A stretch of DNA of 64,000 nucleotides, taken from positions 1 through 64,000 of the forward strand of contig JAKURV010000007.1 of the NCBI GenBank assembly GCA_022452035.1. The letters run 5' to 3'. The notes beneath the pieces are model-generated. The model saw only the letters and a program-made list of their open reading frames with translations, did no database searches and was not told the origin of the DNA. The position numbers and the translations under genes were made by a program. The stretch comes from Acidimicrobiales bacterium (GTDB lineage Bacteria; Actinomycetota; Acidimicrobiia; Acidimicrobiales; MedAcidi-G1). Numbering within the stretch: position 1 is the first letter of the stretch; every line of letters begins with the position of its first letter. Positions 17,020 through 25,076 of this stretch are shown one piece after another.

Positions 17020-20000
17020 ATGTCCGACGAGCACCCTCCCTCTGCCGACGCCCCAGACGCGTCCAACGACCCCTACCCGCACGTAGGACGGGCCGACTTC
17101 CCTGCCATGGAGGAACGGGCGCTGGCCCGGTGGGCGGACGAGGGCACGTTCCCGGCGTCGGTTGAGGCCCGACCAGCCGAGGCCGAGTACGTCTTCTACG
17201 ACGGTCCACCCTTCGCCAACGGGCTGCCCCACCACGGCCACCTCCTGACCGGCTACGTGAAGGATGTCGTGCCCCGGTACCAGACCATGCGTGGCCACCG
17301 GGTCGACCGCCGCTTCGGCTGGGACTGCCACGGCCTGCCGGCCGAGATGGAGGCCGTGAAGGACCTTCCGGTCTCCGGGCGGGCCGACATAATCGAGTAC
17401 GGCATCGAACGCTTCAACGCCGCGTGCCGAGAATCGGTCCTGCGCTATACGAGTGAGTGGGAGAAGACGGTCACCCGTCAGGCCCGGTGGGTCGACTTCG
17501 AGAACGACTACAAGACCATGGACCTCTCCTACATGGAGTCGGTCATGTGGGCGTTCAAGCAACTCTGGGACAAGGGGCTGGTCTACGAGGCCTTCCAAGT
17601 CATGCCCTACTCGTGGGGCGCCGAGACGCCGCTGTCCAACTTCGAGATCCGCCTCGACGACGCCACCCGACCCCGGCAGGACCCGGCCATCACCGTGGCC
17701 TTCGACCTGGATCCGGCTGATGGGGACCCCGGACCGATGCGGATCCTGGCCTGGACGACCACGCCGTGGACGCTCCCGTCGAACCTGGCCCTGGCCGTGG
17801 GCCCCGACGTGTCCTATTCCCTGCGCCGGGATGCCGACGGCACCGTGTACGTGCTGGGCGCCGAGGCGGTGGCCCACTACGAGGACCAGTTGTCGGACAC
17901 CACCGAGGTCGGCGCGTGCACGGGCAACGACCTAGTCGGGCGTACCTACCGTCCGCTCTTTGACTTCTTCGACGACCGGACCGACGCCTTCCGGGTGCTG
18001 GGCGCCGACTTCGTCGACGCCTCCGACGGCACCGGGGCGGTCCACATGGCCCCCGGGTTCGGCGAGGACGACCAGGAGGTCTGCGAGGCTGCTGGGATTC
18101 CCATCGGCCGCGTGGTGCCAGTCGACGACCGGGGCCGGTTCACCGACGAGGTCGGGCTGTGGGCTGGCCAGAACGTTTTCGATGCCAACTCGGAGATCAT
18201 CCGTCACCTTAAGGAGGCGGGCCGGATCATCCGCCACGACACCTACGAGCACAATTACCCGCACTGCTGGCGCACCGACACGCCGATCATCTACAAGGCC
18301 ATCTCTTCGTGGTTCGTCAAGGTGACCGACCTCCGGGAGCGTCTGCTGGCCACCAACCAGCAGATCAACTGGGTACCGAACCACGTCCGGGACGGGCGGT
18401 TCGGCATGTGGCTGGACGGCGTCCGAGACTGGTCGATCAGCCGGAACCGCTTCTGGGGATCACCCATCCCCGTGTGGCGCAGCGACGACCCCAAGTACCC
18501 GCGGGTAGACGTCTACGGCAGCCTGGACGAGATCCAGCGGGACTTCGGAATCCGGCCCGATGACCTTCACCGGCCGTTCATCGACGAGCTGACCCGACCC
18601 AACCCGGACGACCCGACTGGCCGGTCCACCATGCGTCGGGTCCCCGAGGTCCTGGACTGCTGGTTCGAGTCGGGCTCCATGCCGTTCGCCCAGGTGCATT
18701 ACCCGTTCGAGAACCGGGAGTGGTTCGAGGAACACTTCCCAGCCGACTTCATCGTGGAGTACAGCAACCAGACCCGTGGTTGGTTCTACACCCTCCATGT
18801 CCTGGCCGGCGCTCTGTTCGACCTGCCCTCCTTTGAGAACGTCATCTGCCACGGGATCTTGTTGGCTGAGGACGGCACCAAGCTGTCCAAGAAGCTGCGG
18901 AACTACACCGAGCCGACCGCCATCTTCGACAACCAGGGCTCTGACGCCCTGCGCTGGTACCTGATGTCGTCGGCCATCGTGCGAGGCGGCGACCTGCGAA
19001 TTTCCGACGATGGCATCGACGACGTGGTGCGCCAGGTGTTGCTGCCCATCTGGAGCGCTTACGGATTTTTCACCCTGTACGCCAACGTCGACGGCCACCG
19101 GGCCGAGATGCGGTACGACTCACCACGTCTACTGGACCGCTATCTGCTGGCCAAGACCCGCCTGCTGGTCGAGGCGGTTCAGGACCACATGGAGGCCTAC
19201 GACCTGTCGGGTGCCGCCCATGAGATCCAGGCCTTCATCGACGCCCTTAACAACTGGTACATCCGGAGGAGCCGGGACCGGTTCTGGGCCAAGACGGCCA
19301 CCGCCGACGATGCCGACAAGCGGGACGCCTACGACACCCTCTACACCGTCCTGGTCACTTTCAGCCGGGTGGCAGCGCCGTTCCTCCCCTTGGTGATGGA
19401 GGAGATCCACGGTGGGCTGACTGGCGGGCAGAGCGTCCACCTGGCCGACTGGCCCGACCTAGACGACCTCCCCTCGGACCCGGCGCTGGTGGCTCGTATG
19501 GACCGCATCCGCGACGTGGCCTCCACGGCGCTCCGCCTGCGCGAGGAGCACGGCCTACGGGTCCGGCTCCCCCTGTCTCGCCTGACGGTGGCCGGCGTGA
19601 ACAGCGAAACGCTGGTCGACCTGGTTGACCTCCTGGTCGATGAGGTCAACGTGAGGTCGGTGGAGTTGACCGACGACCTGGAGGGCCATGCCCGCCTGGT
19701 CCTACAGCCCGACGGCCGGGCCCTGGGTCCCCGACTGGGTGGCGACGTCCAGGCTGTCTTCGCGGCGGCCCGGTCGGGTGACTACCGACGTAACGATGAC
19801 GGGACGGTGACGGTGGCTGGCCAGGTGTTGGTGCCTGGTGAGTTCGACCTGGGGGTGGAGTCGCCCGACGGCGTCACGGCGGCCGCTCTGAGTAGCGGCG
19901 ACGCCGTCGTGGTCCTGGACACCGAAGTCACCGATGACCTGACCCGCGAGGGTCTGGCCCGCGACGTAGTCCGCCAGGTTCAGCAAGCCCGACGAGACGC

Positions 20001-20205
20001 CGGGCTGGTCGTCACCGACCGCATCCGCCTGGTCTTGGACGGCGACGAGGACCTTATGGAGGCCATCCGGGCCCACGAGACCCACGTCGCCGGCCAGGTG
20101 CTGGCCGTTGAGTTGGTCTACGACACCATCGACCCGAACGCTGACGGTTCCACGGAAGCCACCGTGGAGGGGGCGACCCTCCGGTTCTCGTTGGCCGTCG
20201 CCTGA
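17020..20205 (+). CDS. ileS: Isoleucyl-tRNA synthetase
   Basis: This 1061-residue class I synthetase charges tRNA-Ile. The HIGH motif appears as HHGH (residues 71-74) in PFANGLPHHGHLLTG. The KMSKS loop is KLSKK (621-625). GWDCHGLPAEMEA and ARWVDFENDYKTMD are IleRS signatures, and AWTTTPWTLPSN marks the editing domain. The length, above 1040 residues, and the HHGHLLTGYVKD form match the long, eukaryote-like IleRS class rather than the E. coli-like class. Known members of that class are often resistant to mupirocin, but this was not tested here. The gene stands alone and is convergent with the oxygenase gene. Confidence 0.97.
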   Translation: MSDEHPPSADAPDASNDPYPHVGRADFPAMEERALARWADEGTFPASVEARPAEAEYVFYDGPPFANGLPHHGHLLTGYVKDVVPRYQTMRGHRVDRRFGWDCHGLPAEMEAVKDLPVSGRADIIEYGIERFNAACRESVLRYTSEWEKTVTRQARWVDFENDYKTMDLSYMESVMWAFKQLWDKGLVYEAFQVMPYSWGAETPLSNFEIRLDDATRPRQDPAITVAFDLDPADGDPGPMRILAWTTTPWTLPSNLALAVGPDVSYSLRRDADGTVYVLGAEAVAHYEDQLSDTTEVGACTGNDLVGRTYRPLFDFFDDRTDAFRVLGADFVDASDGTGAVHMAPGFGEDDQEVCEAAGIPIGRVVPVDDRGRFTDEVGLWAGQNVFDANSEIIRHLKEAGRIIRHDTYEHNYPHCWRTDTPIIYKAISSWFVKVTDLRERLLATNQQINWVPNHVRDGRFGMWLDGVRDWSISRNRFWGSPIPVWRSDDPKYPRVDVYGSLDEIQRDFGIRPDDLHRPFIDELTRPNPDDPTGRSTMRRVPEVLDCWFESGSMPFAQVHYPFENREWFEEHFPADFIVEYSNQTRGWFYTLHVLAGALFDLPSFENVICHGILLAEDGTKLSKKLRNYTEPTAIFDNQGSDALRWYLMSSAIVRGGDLRISDDGIDDVVRQVLLPIWSAYGFFTLYANVDGHRAEMRYDSPRLLDRYLLAKTRLLVEAVQDHMEAYDLSGAAHEIQAFIDALNNWYIRRSRDRFWAKTATADDADKRDAYDTLYTVLVTFSRVAAPFLPLVMEEIHGGLTGGQSVHLADWPDLDDLPSDPALVARMDRIRDVASTALRLREEHGLRVRLPLSRLTVAGVNSETLVDLVDLLVDEVNVRSVELTDDLEGHARLVLQPDGRALGPRLGGDVQAVFAAARSGDYRRNDDGTVTVAGQVLVPGEFDLGVESPDGVTAAALSSGDAVVVLDTEVTDDLTREGLARDVVRQVQQARRDAGLVVTDRIRLVLDGDEDLMEAIRAHETHVAGQVLAVELVYDTIDPNADGSTEATVEGATLRFSLAVA

Positions 20206-20211
20206 TCGGGC

Positions 20212-20225
20212 GGTCCGACCGGACC
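20212..20225. terminator. Possible hairpin after ileS
   Basis: GGTCC and GGACC form a 5-bp stem around GACC in the 40-base gap between two convergent genes. There is no T-tract. Confidence 0.25.
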
Positions 20226-20245
20226 CTCGAACCGTCGCGGACCGG

Positions 20246-21220
20246 TCAGCCGTCCAGTCGGCGACCGGACTCCACCAGGTTGATCTCCCAGATCACCTGC
20301 TCCAGGCGGTCCGAAGCCGTGATGGTGGGGTACCGCAGCGGGTTCTCAGGCGTTACGCAGGTCGGGAGGGGGGCCAGCATCGTCCACGGCGTCGGATGGC
20401 AGAACTGGACTACCGAGTGGCGCTCGCCGGGACCATCGGATACCACGCGGTGGATACCCGGCGGAATCAACCCGTTGGTCAGGTGGTCGAGCATGATCCC
20501 CGTGTTGACAATGAGGTGGCGGTCGGGGGGGACGGCGTCGATCCAGGCGTCGTTGGTCCGGACCTGGAGGCCGGGCGCCGTGGCCCGGGGTAGGGCGGTG
20601 ATCAGGTTGATGTCGCCGTGCTCGGCCGCCCAGACGTGCTCGTCGCCAGGAGCCAGGTCCATCGACGGATAGTGAAGGGCCCGGGTGAGGGCCGCCCCGT
20701 CGCGGAGCATGACGTCGAAGTAGCCCTCGTCCACGCCCAGCCCAACGGCCAGAATCCGCAGTACCCGACGCTGCAGGTCCAAGATCGTGTGGTGGAACGC
20801 CATGAGGACCTCGGTGGTCCCGGGCAGGTCCTCCTCGGGCAGGGTCGGGTCGCCGTAGCGGTGGGGGTAGCGCAGACGCAGCGGATGCCCACCGGGTACC
20901 GGCGCACTCCAGTTGAGCATCTCCTTGAAGTCCGGCACGTCGGATACGGCGGCCGTCTCCACCAGCAGGCCCGTGTAGCCGGTCTGCCCGTTGGATCCCG
21001 GTACCGTGCACCGGTCCTTGCGGTCCTGGGGAAGCGAGAAGAAGGCAGCCAGGCGACCGTAGGCATCGTCCAGTAGGTCCTCGGAGAGGTCGTGGCGGAC
21101 GTACACGAACCCGGTGGCCAGGCTCCGCATGGTGCCGTCGACCACGGCCGCCCGGGTCGCCGAATCGCCTGACTCGAAGGCCGGGAGGTCGACGTCGAGG
21201 ATGGGAGACGGCTGGGCCAT
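20246..21220 (-). CDS. Isopenicillin-N-synthase-family Fe(II)/2-oxoglutarate oxygenase
   Basis: This 324-residue protein has the IPNS-type jelly-roll layout. The N-terminal half (LATGFVYVRHDLSEDLLD, then FFSLPQDRKDRC) matches the DIOX_N region. The metal ligands read AEHGDINLIT (H-x-D) and GIHRVVSDG (distal His), and RHSVVQF supplies the R-x-S pair that binds the 2-oxoglutarate carboxylate. The ATG at 21220 is chosen because TAACGT lies 7 bases upstream. The frame is open to 21265. Natural substrates of this family range from amino acids to secondary metabolites, and the neighbours (ileS, nrdA) give no clue. Confidence 0.88.
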   Translation of the reverse strand: MAQPSPILDVDLPAFESGDSATRAAVVDGTMRSLATGFVYVRHDLSEDLLDDAYGRLAAFFSLPQDRKDRCTVPGSNGQTGYTGLLVETAAVSDVPDFKEMLNWSAPVPGGHPLRLRYPHRYGDPTLPEEDLPGTTEVLMAFHHTILDLQRRVLRILAVGLGVDEGYFDVMLRDGAALTRALHYPSMDLAPGDEHVWAAEHGDINLITALPRATAPGLQVRTNDAWIDAVPPDRHLIVNTGIMLDHLTNGLIPPGIHRVVSDGPGERHSVVQFCHPTPWTMLAPLPTCVTPENPLRYPTITASDRLEQVIWEINLVESGRRLDG

Positions 21221-21227
21221 GGCCGAC

Positions 21228-21233
21228 ACGTTA
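21228..21233 (-). promoter_or_regulatory. -10 element of IPNS-like gene
   Basis: On the minus strand TAACGT precedes the ATG at 21220 by 7 bases. Confidence 0.5.
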
Positions 21234-21356
21234 GGCCGACCAGCACCATGGGCGGCCGGGCCCAAGGTCCCGGCACTCTGAAGACGGCCACGAGGCGCGC
21301 GATTCTGGGCACCTCGGAGCCCGGTTCAACCACACCTCGCGCGACCGCCAGGAAAA

Positions 21357-21369
21357 CCTGTCCGACAGG
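21357..21369. promoter_or_regulatory. Palindrome upstream of nrdA promoter
   Basis: CCTGTC-C-GACAGG is a perfect odd dyad with 6-base arms, 12 bases upstream of the TTGACA -35 box. It may bind a regulator of nrdAB. It does not match the actinobacterial LexA or the NrdR box consensus as I know them. Confidence 0.35.
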
Positions 21370-21381
21370 ACGGGGATTCTC

Positions 21382-21411
21382 TTGACACGGTTGTAATTAC
21401 ATGCGTGCAAT
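21382..21411 (+). promoter_or_regulatory. Sigma-70-type promoter of nrdAB
   Basis: TTGACA (21382-21387), an 18-base spacer and TGCAAT (21406-21411) form a plausible housekeeping promoter. The spacer includes the 8-bp palindrome GTAATTAC (21393-21400), a locally AT-rich site that a regulator could use. The transcript would carry a leader of about 135 bases. Confidence 0.5.
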
Positions 21412-21554
21412 TCATTTCCGGGTCGCGCTCGTGAACTCCCCGAACCACCATCCGGTGGCCACTCGAGGGGACACGCGTCGCTCCGGGAACGGACGAGGCG
21501 AACCGTGGCAGCGGGAACACCGGCGGGACAACCGGGGGAAAGAGGGACTGGGCG

Positions 21555-23966
21555 ATGACCATCACCGAGGATCGCATCGGGGGACCGGACACCGAGTCGA
21601 CCGGCGCCACGGCCATGCGGGTGCGGAAACGCAACGGTGACCTGGAGCCGGTCGACGTCAACAAGATCGTGCGGGCCGTTGAACGGTGCGCAGCCGGTCT
21701 CCCCGGCGTCGACCCGATGCGGGTGGCTACCCGAACCATCTCCGGCTTATGCGACGGCGCCACCACCGAAGAGCTCGACGAACTGTCCATCCGGACCTCA
21801 GCTGCCTTCATTGTCGAGGAGCCCAACTACTCCCGCCTAGCCGCTCGCCTCTTGTCCACCGTGATCGACAAGGAGGTCCGAAACCAGGACATCCACTCGT
21901 TCTCCCAGTCGGTAGCCGTGGGCGTCGACCAAGGCCTAATCGCTGCCGAGGTGGCTGGTTTCGTGGCCACCAACGCCCGAAAGCTCAACGACACCGTGGA
22001 GGGCGAGCGGGACCAACTGTTCGAGTTCTTCGGCCTGCGTACCGTTTACGACCGCTACCTCCTGCGGCACCCCGAGAACCGCATGGTGGTGGAAACTCCC
22101 CAGTACTTCTTCCTCCGAGTGGCCTGCGGCCTCTCCACCTGCCCCGAGGAGGCCATCCGCTTCTACCGGCTCATCTCGTCACTGCAGTACCTCCCGTCCA
22201 GCCCGACCCTCTTCAACTCAGGCACCAGCCACCCCCAGATGTCGAGCTGCTATTTGCTGGATTCACCGGAGGACAGCCTCGACGGCATCTACAAGCGGTA
22301 CACCGACATTGCCAAGCTTTCGAAGTTCGCCGGCGGCATCGGCGTGGCCTGGCACCGGATCCGCTCCAAGGGCTCGCTCATCCGGGGCACCAACGGCCTG
22401 TCCAACGGCATCGTCCCGTGGCTGAAGACTCTGGACAGTTCGGTGGCCGCCGTGAACCAGGGCGGACGGCGAAAGGGGGCGGCCTGTGTCTACCTGGAGT
22501 CCTGGCACGCTGACATCGAGGACTTCCTGGACCTCCGGGAGAACACCGGCGACCCCACCCGCCGCACCCACAACCTGAACCTGGCCAACTGGATTCCCGA
22601 TCTGTTCATGGAGCGGGTGGAAAAGGATTGGAAGTGGTCGCTGTTCGATCCACGAAAGGTCCCCCACCTCACCGACCTGTACGGCGCCGAGTTCGAGGCT
22701 GCCTACCAAAAGGCCGAGGAGGAGGGCATCTACGAGCGCCAGGTCCCGGCCCGCGAGCTCTACAGCCGCATGATGCGCTCTCTGGCTCAGACCGGTAACG
22801 GCTGGATGACGTTTAAGGACGCCTCAAACACGAAGTGCAACCAGACGGGTACCGAAGGACGGGTGGTGCACCTGTCCAACCTGTGCACGGAGATCCTGGA
22901 GGTCACCGACCAGTCGGAGACCGCGGTGTGCAACCTCGGCTCGGTGAACCTCGGGGCCCTAGTGGCCGACGGGGTGTTCGATTTCCAGCGCCTGGCTGAG
23001 GTGGTCCGCCTGGCTGTTCCGTTCCTGGACCGGGTGGTCGACATCAACTACTACCCCACTGAGGAAGCGTCGACCTCGAACAACGCGTGGCGCCCGGTCG
23101 GCCTGGGTCTCATGGGCCTCCAGGACGTGTTCTTCAAGCTCGGCCTCCCCTTCGACGGCCCAGAGGCCCGTGACCTCTCGAAGCGGATCTCTGAAGAGAT
23201 CTACTTCAACGCCCTATGGGCTTCGACGGAATTGGCCGAGGCCTCGGGACCCCACGACAACTTCGCCCTCACCCGGGCGGCCACGGGCGACCTGCAGTTC
23301 GACCTATGGGGAGTGGAGCCAACCGACGCCGCCCGCTGGGAAACCCTGCGGGCCCGAGTGGCCGAGCATGGCCTCCGGAACTCGCTGCTCATCGCCATCG
23401 CCCCCACGGCGACTATCGCCTCGATCGCCGGATGCTGCGAGTGCATCGAACCCCAGGTCTCGAACCTCTTTAAGCGCGAGACGCTGTCCGGCGAGTTCAT
23501 GCAGATCAACCGGTACCTGGTGCGTGAACTCCAAGACCGGGGGCTGTGGAACGAAGCCATGGCCAACCGGGTCAAGATGGCCGAGGGATCCATCCAGGAC
23601 GTGGAGGGCATCACGGACGACTTGAAGAACGTCTATCGCACGGCGTGGGAGGTCCCGATGCGATCCCTGATCGACATGGCTGCCGAACGCGGTGCCTTCG
23701 TTGACCAGAGCCAGTCACTGAACCTGTTCATGGAGTCACCCACCATCGGCAAGCTCAGCTCCATGTACCTTCACGCCTGGAAGTCCGGCGTGAAGACCAC
23801 CTACTACCTGCGCTCCCGTCCGGCAACCCGCATCAACAAGACAACGACCGGCGGCCCGGCTGGAGGCCCCGACGAGGGTGAACCGGTGGAAAAGCCCACG
23901 TTCACGGACGCCGAGACCGTGGCCTGCTCGTTGGAGAACCCCGAGTCCTGCGAGGCGTGCGACTGA
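21555..23966 (+). CDS. nrdA: Ribonucleoside-diphosphate reductase alpha subunit (class Ia)
   Basis: This 803-residue protein is the large catalytic subunit that reduces ribonucleoside diphosphates to deoxyribonucleotides. An ATP-cone allosteric domain begins at MRVRKRNGDLEPVDVNKIVR (about residue 18). The catalytic barrel shows SSCYLLDSPEDS, LSNLCTEILE and AVCNLGSVNLGAL, giving the substrate-site and radical cysteines, and NAWRPVGLGLMGLQD. The C-terminal tail ends in CEACD, the shuttle cysteine pair. The stop overlaps the nrdB ATG by one base. An ATP cone favours class Ia over Ib. Confidence 0.96.
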   Translation: MTITEDRIGGPDTESTGATAMRVRKRNGDLEPVDVNKIVRAVERCAAGLPGVDPMRVATRTISGLCDGATTEELDELSIRTSAAFIVEEPNYSRLAARLLSTVIDKEVRNQDIHSFSQSVAVGVDQGLIAAEVAGFVATNARKLNDTVEGERDQLFEFFGLRTVYDRYLLRHPENRMVVETPQYFFLRVACGLSTCPEEAIRFYRLISSLQYLPSSPTLFNSGTSHPQMSSCYLLDSPEDSLDGIYKRYTDIAKLSKFAGGIGVAWHRIRSKGSLIRGTNGLSNGIVPWLKTLDSSVAAVNQGGRRKGAACVYLESWHADIEDFLDLRENTGDPTRRTHNLNLANWIPDLFMERVEKDWKWSLFDPRKVPHLTDLYGAEFEAAYQKAEEEGIYERQVPARELYSRMMRSLAQTGNGWMTFKDASNTKCNQTGTEGRVVHLSNLCTEILEVTDQSETAVCNLGSVNLGALVADGVFDFQRLAEVVRLAVPFLDRVVDINYYPTEEASTSNNAWRPVGLGLMGLQDVFFKLGLPFDGPEARDLSKRISEEIYFNALWASTELAEASGPHDNFALTRAATGDLQFDLWGVEPTDAARWETLRARVAEHGLRNSLLIAIAPTATIASIAGCCECIEPQVSNLFKRETLSGEFMQINRYLVRELQDRGLWNEAMANRVKMAEGSIQDVEGITDDLKNVYRTAWEVPMRSLIDMAAERGAFVDQSQSLNLFMESPTIGKLSSMYLHAWKSGVKTTYYLRSRPATRINKTTTGGPAGGPDEGEPVEKPTFTDAETVACSLENPESCEACD

Positions 23967-25042
23967 TGGCCCTGGCAGAAGTCCCGTTCGAGGAACCGGC
24001 TGACGAGGCCGCCCCGCGCATTGACGCCGCGGCCCGCCGGATCAACATCTTGGACCCGGGATTTGACCTGACGCTCCGACCCATGCGGTACCCGGAGTTC
24101 TACGAGATGTACCGCGACGCCATCAAGAACACCTGGACGGTCGACGAAATCGACTTCTCCGACGACCTGGTCGACCTAGACCGAAAGCTGGTTCCATCCG
24201 AGAAGCACCTCATCAACCGGCTAGTCGCCTTCTTTGCCACCGGTGACTCGATCGTGGCCAACAACCTGGTGCTGAACCTCTACCAGCACATCAACGCCCC
24301 CGAGGCCCGGATGTACCTGTCGCGCCAACTCTACGAGGAGGCGCTCCACGTCCAGTTCTACCTGACGCTGCTAGACAACTACATCCCAGACATGGCCGAG
24401 CGGGAGGACGCTTTCGCGGCCATCCACAACATTCCCTCTATCGCCCAGAAGGGCGAATTCTGCTTCAAGTGGATGAACTCGGTGGAGCACCTCAACGAGC
24501 TGGACACCGACGAGAAACGCAAGACGTTCCTGTTGAATCTCATCTGCTTCGCCACATGCATCGAGGGCCTCTTCTTCTTCGCCGCTTTCGCCTACGTCTA
24601 CTTCCTGCGCTCCAAGGGCCTCCTGAACGGGCTGGCTGCAGGCACCAACTGGGTGTTCCGCGACGAGAGTTGCCACATGAACTTCGCTTTCGCAGTCATC
24701 GACACAGTGCGCCGTGAACAACCCGAGCTGTTCGACGAGGACCTGAGCAACCGGATCTACGAGATGCTCGAGGAGGCCATCGACTGCGAGTACCGGTTCG
24801 CCGAGGACCTCCTCGGCCAGGGGGTACCCGGCATGTCGACCGCCGATACCAAGCAGTACCTGCAGTTCGTAGCCGACCAGCGGCTAGCCCAGTTGGGCCT
24901 GAGCCGGCGGTACCACGTGAAGAACCCGTTCGGCTTCATGGAACTGCAGGACGTCCAGGAGTTGACCAACTTCTTCGAGCGCACGGTCGCCGCCTACCAG
25001 GTAGGCGTCGAAGGCGACGTGGCGTTCGACGAGGACTTCTAG
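23966..25042 (+). CDS. nrdB: Ribonucleoside-diphosphate reductase beta subunit (class Ia)
   Basis: This 358-residue ferritin-like protein holds the di-iron/tyrosyl radical cofactor for NrdA. Ligands read D94 (AFFATGDSIV), E125 and H128 (EEALHVQFY), E200 (CIEGLFFF), and E234 and H237 (RDESCHMNF). Y132, four residues after H128, sits where the radical tyrosine Y122 of E. coli NrdB falls, so the canonical radical site is intact. The ATG at 23966 overlaps the nrdA stop (TGATG). A GTG nine bases earlier is a poorer choice. Confidence 0.96.
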   Translation: MALAEVPFEEPADEAAPRIDAAARRINILDPGFDLTLRPMRYPEFYEMYRDAIKNTWTVDEIDFSDDLVDLDRKLVPSEKHLINRLVAFFATGDSIVANNLVLNLYQHINAPEARMYLSRQLYEEALHVQFYLTLLDNYIPDMAEREDAFAAIHNIPSIAQKGEFCFKWMNSVEHLNELDTDEKRKTFLLNLICFATCIEGLFFFAAFAYVYFLRSKGLLNGLAAGTNWVFRDESCHMNFAFAVIDTVRREQPELFDEDLSNRIYEMLEEAIDCEYRFAEDLLGQGVPGMSTADTKQYLQFVADQRLAQLGLSRRYHVKNPFGFMELQDVQELTNFFERTVAAYQVGVEGDVAFDEDF

Positions 25043-25076
25043 GCCCGAAGTCTCGGCCGTCGGCCAGGACAACCGT

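Larger units (their letters stand above)
21221..21554. other. 334-base divergent control region, IPNS-like gene / nrdA
   Basis: No gene is supported here. The left end holds the promoter of the IPNS-like gene. The middle holds a perfect 13-bp palindrome and a TTGACA promoter reading toward nrdA. The right part, about 135 bases, would be the nrdA leader and is rich in GGGAA and CGGGAAC repeats. I see no convincing conserved riboswitch core in it. Confidence 0.5.

Noticed and set aside
21412-21554. Cobalamin riboswitch before nrdA
   Set aside because: The leader has GGGAAC blocks and a GCCACT stretch but is too short, and I cannot arrange a full riboswitch core. A covariance search could overturn this.
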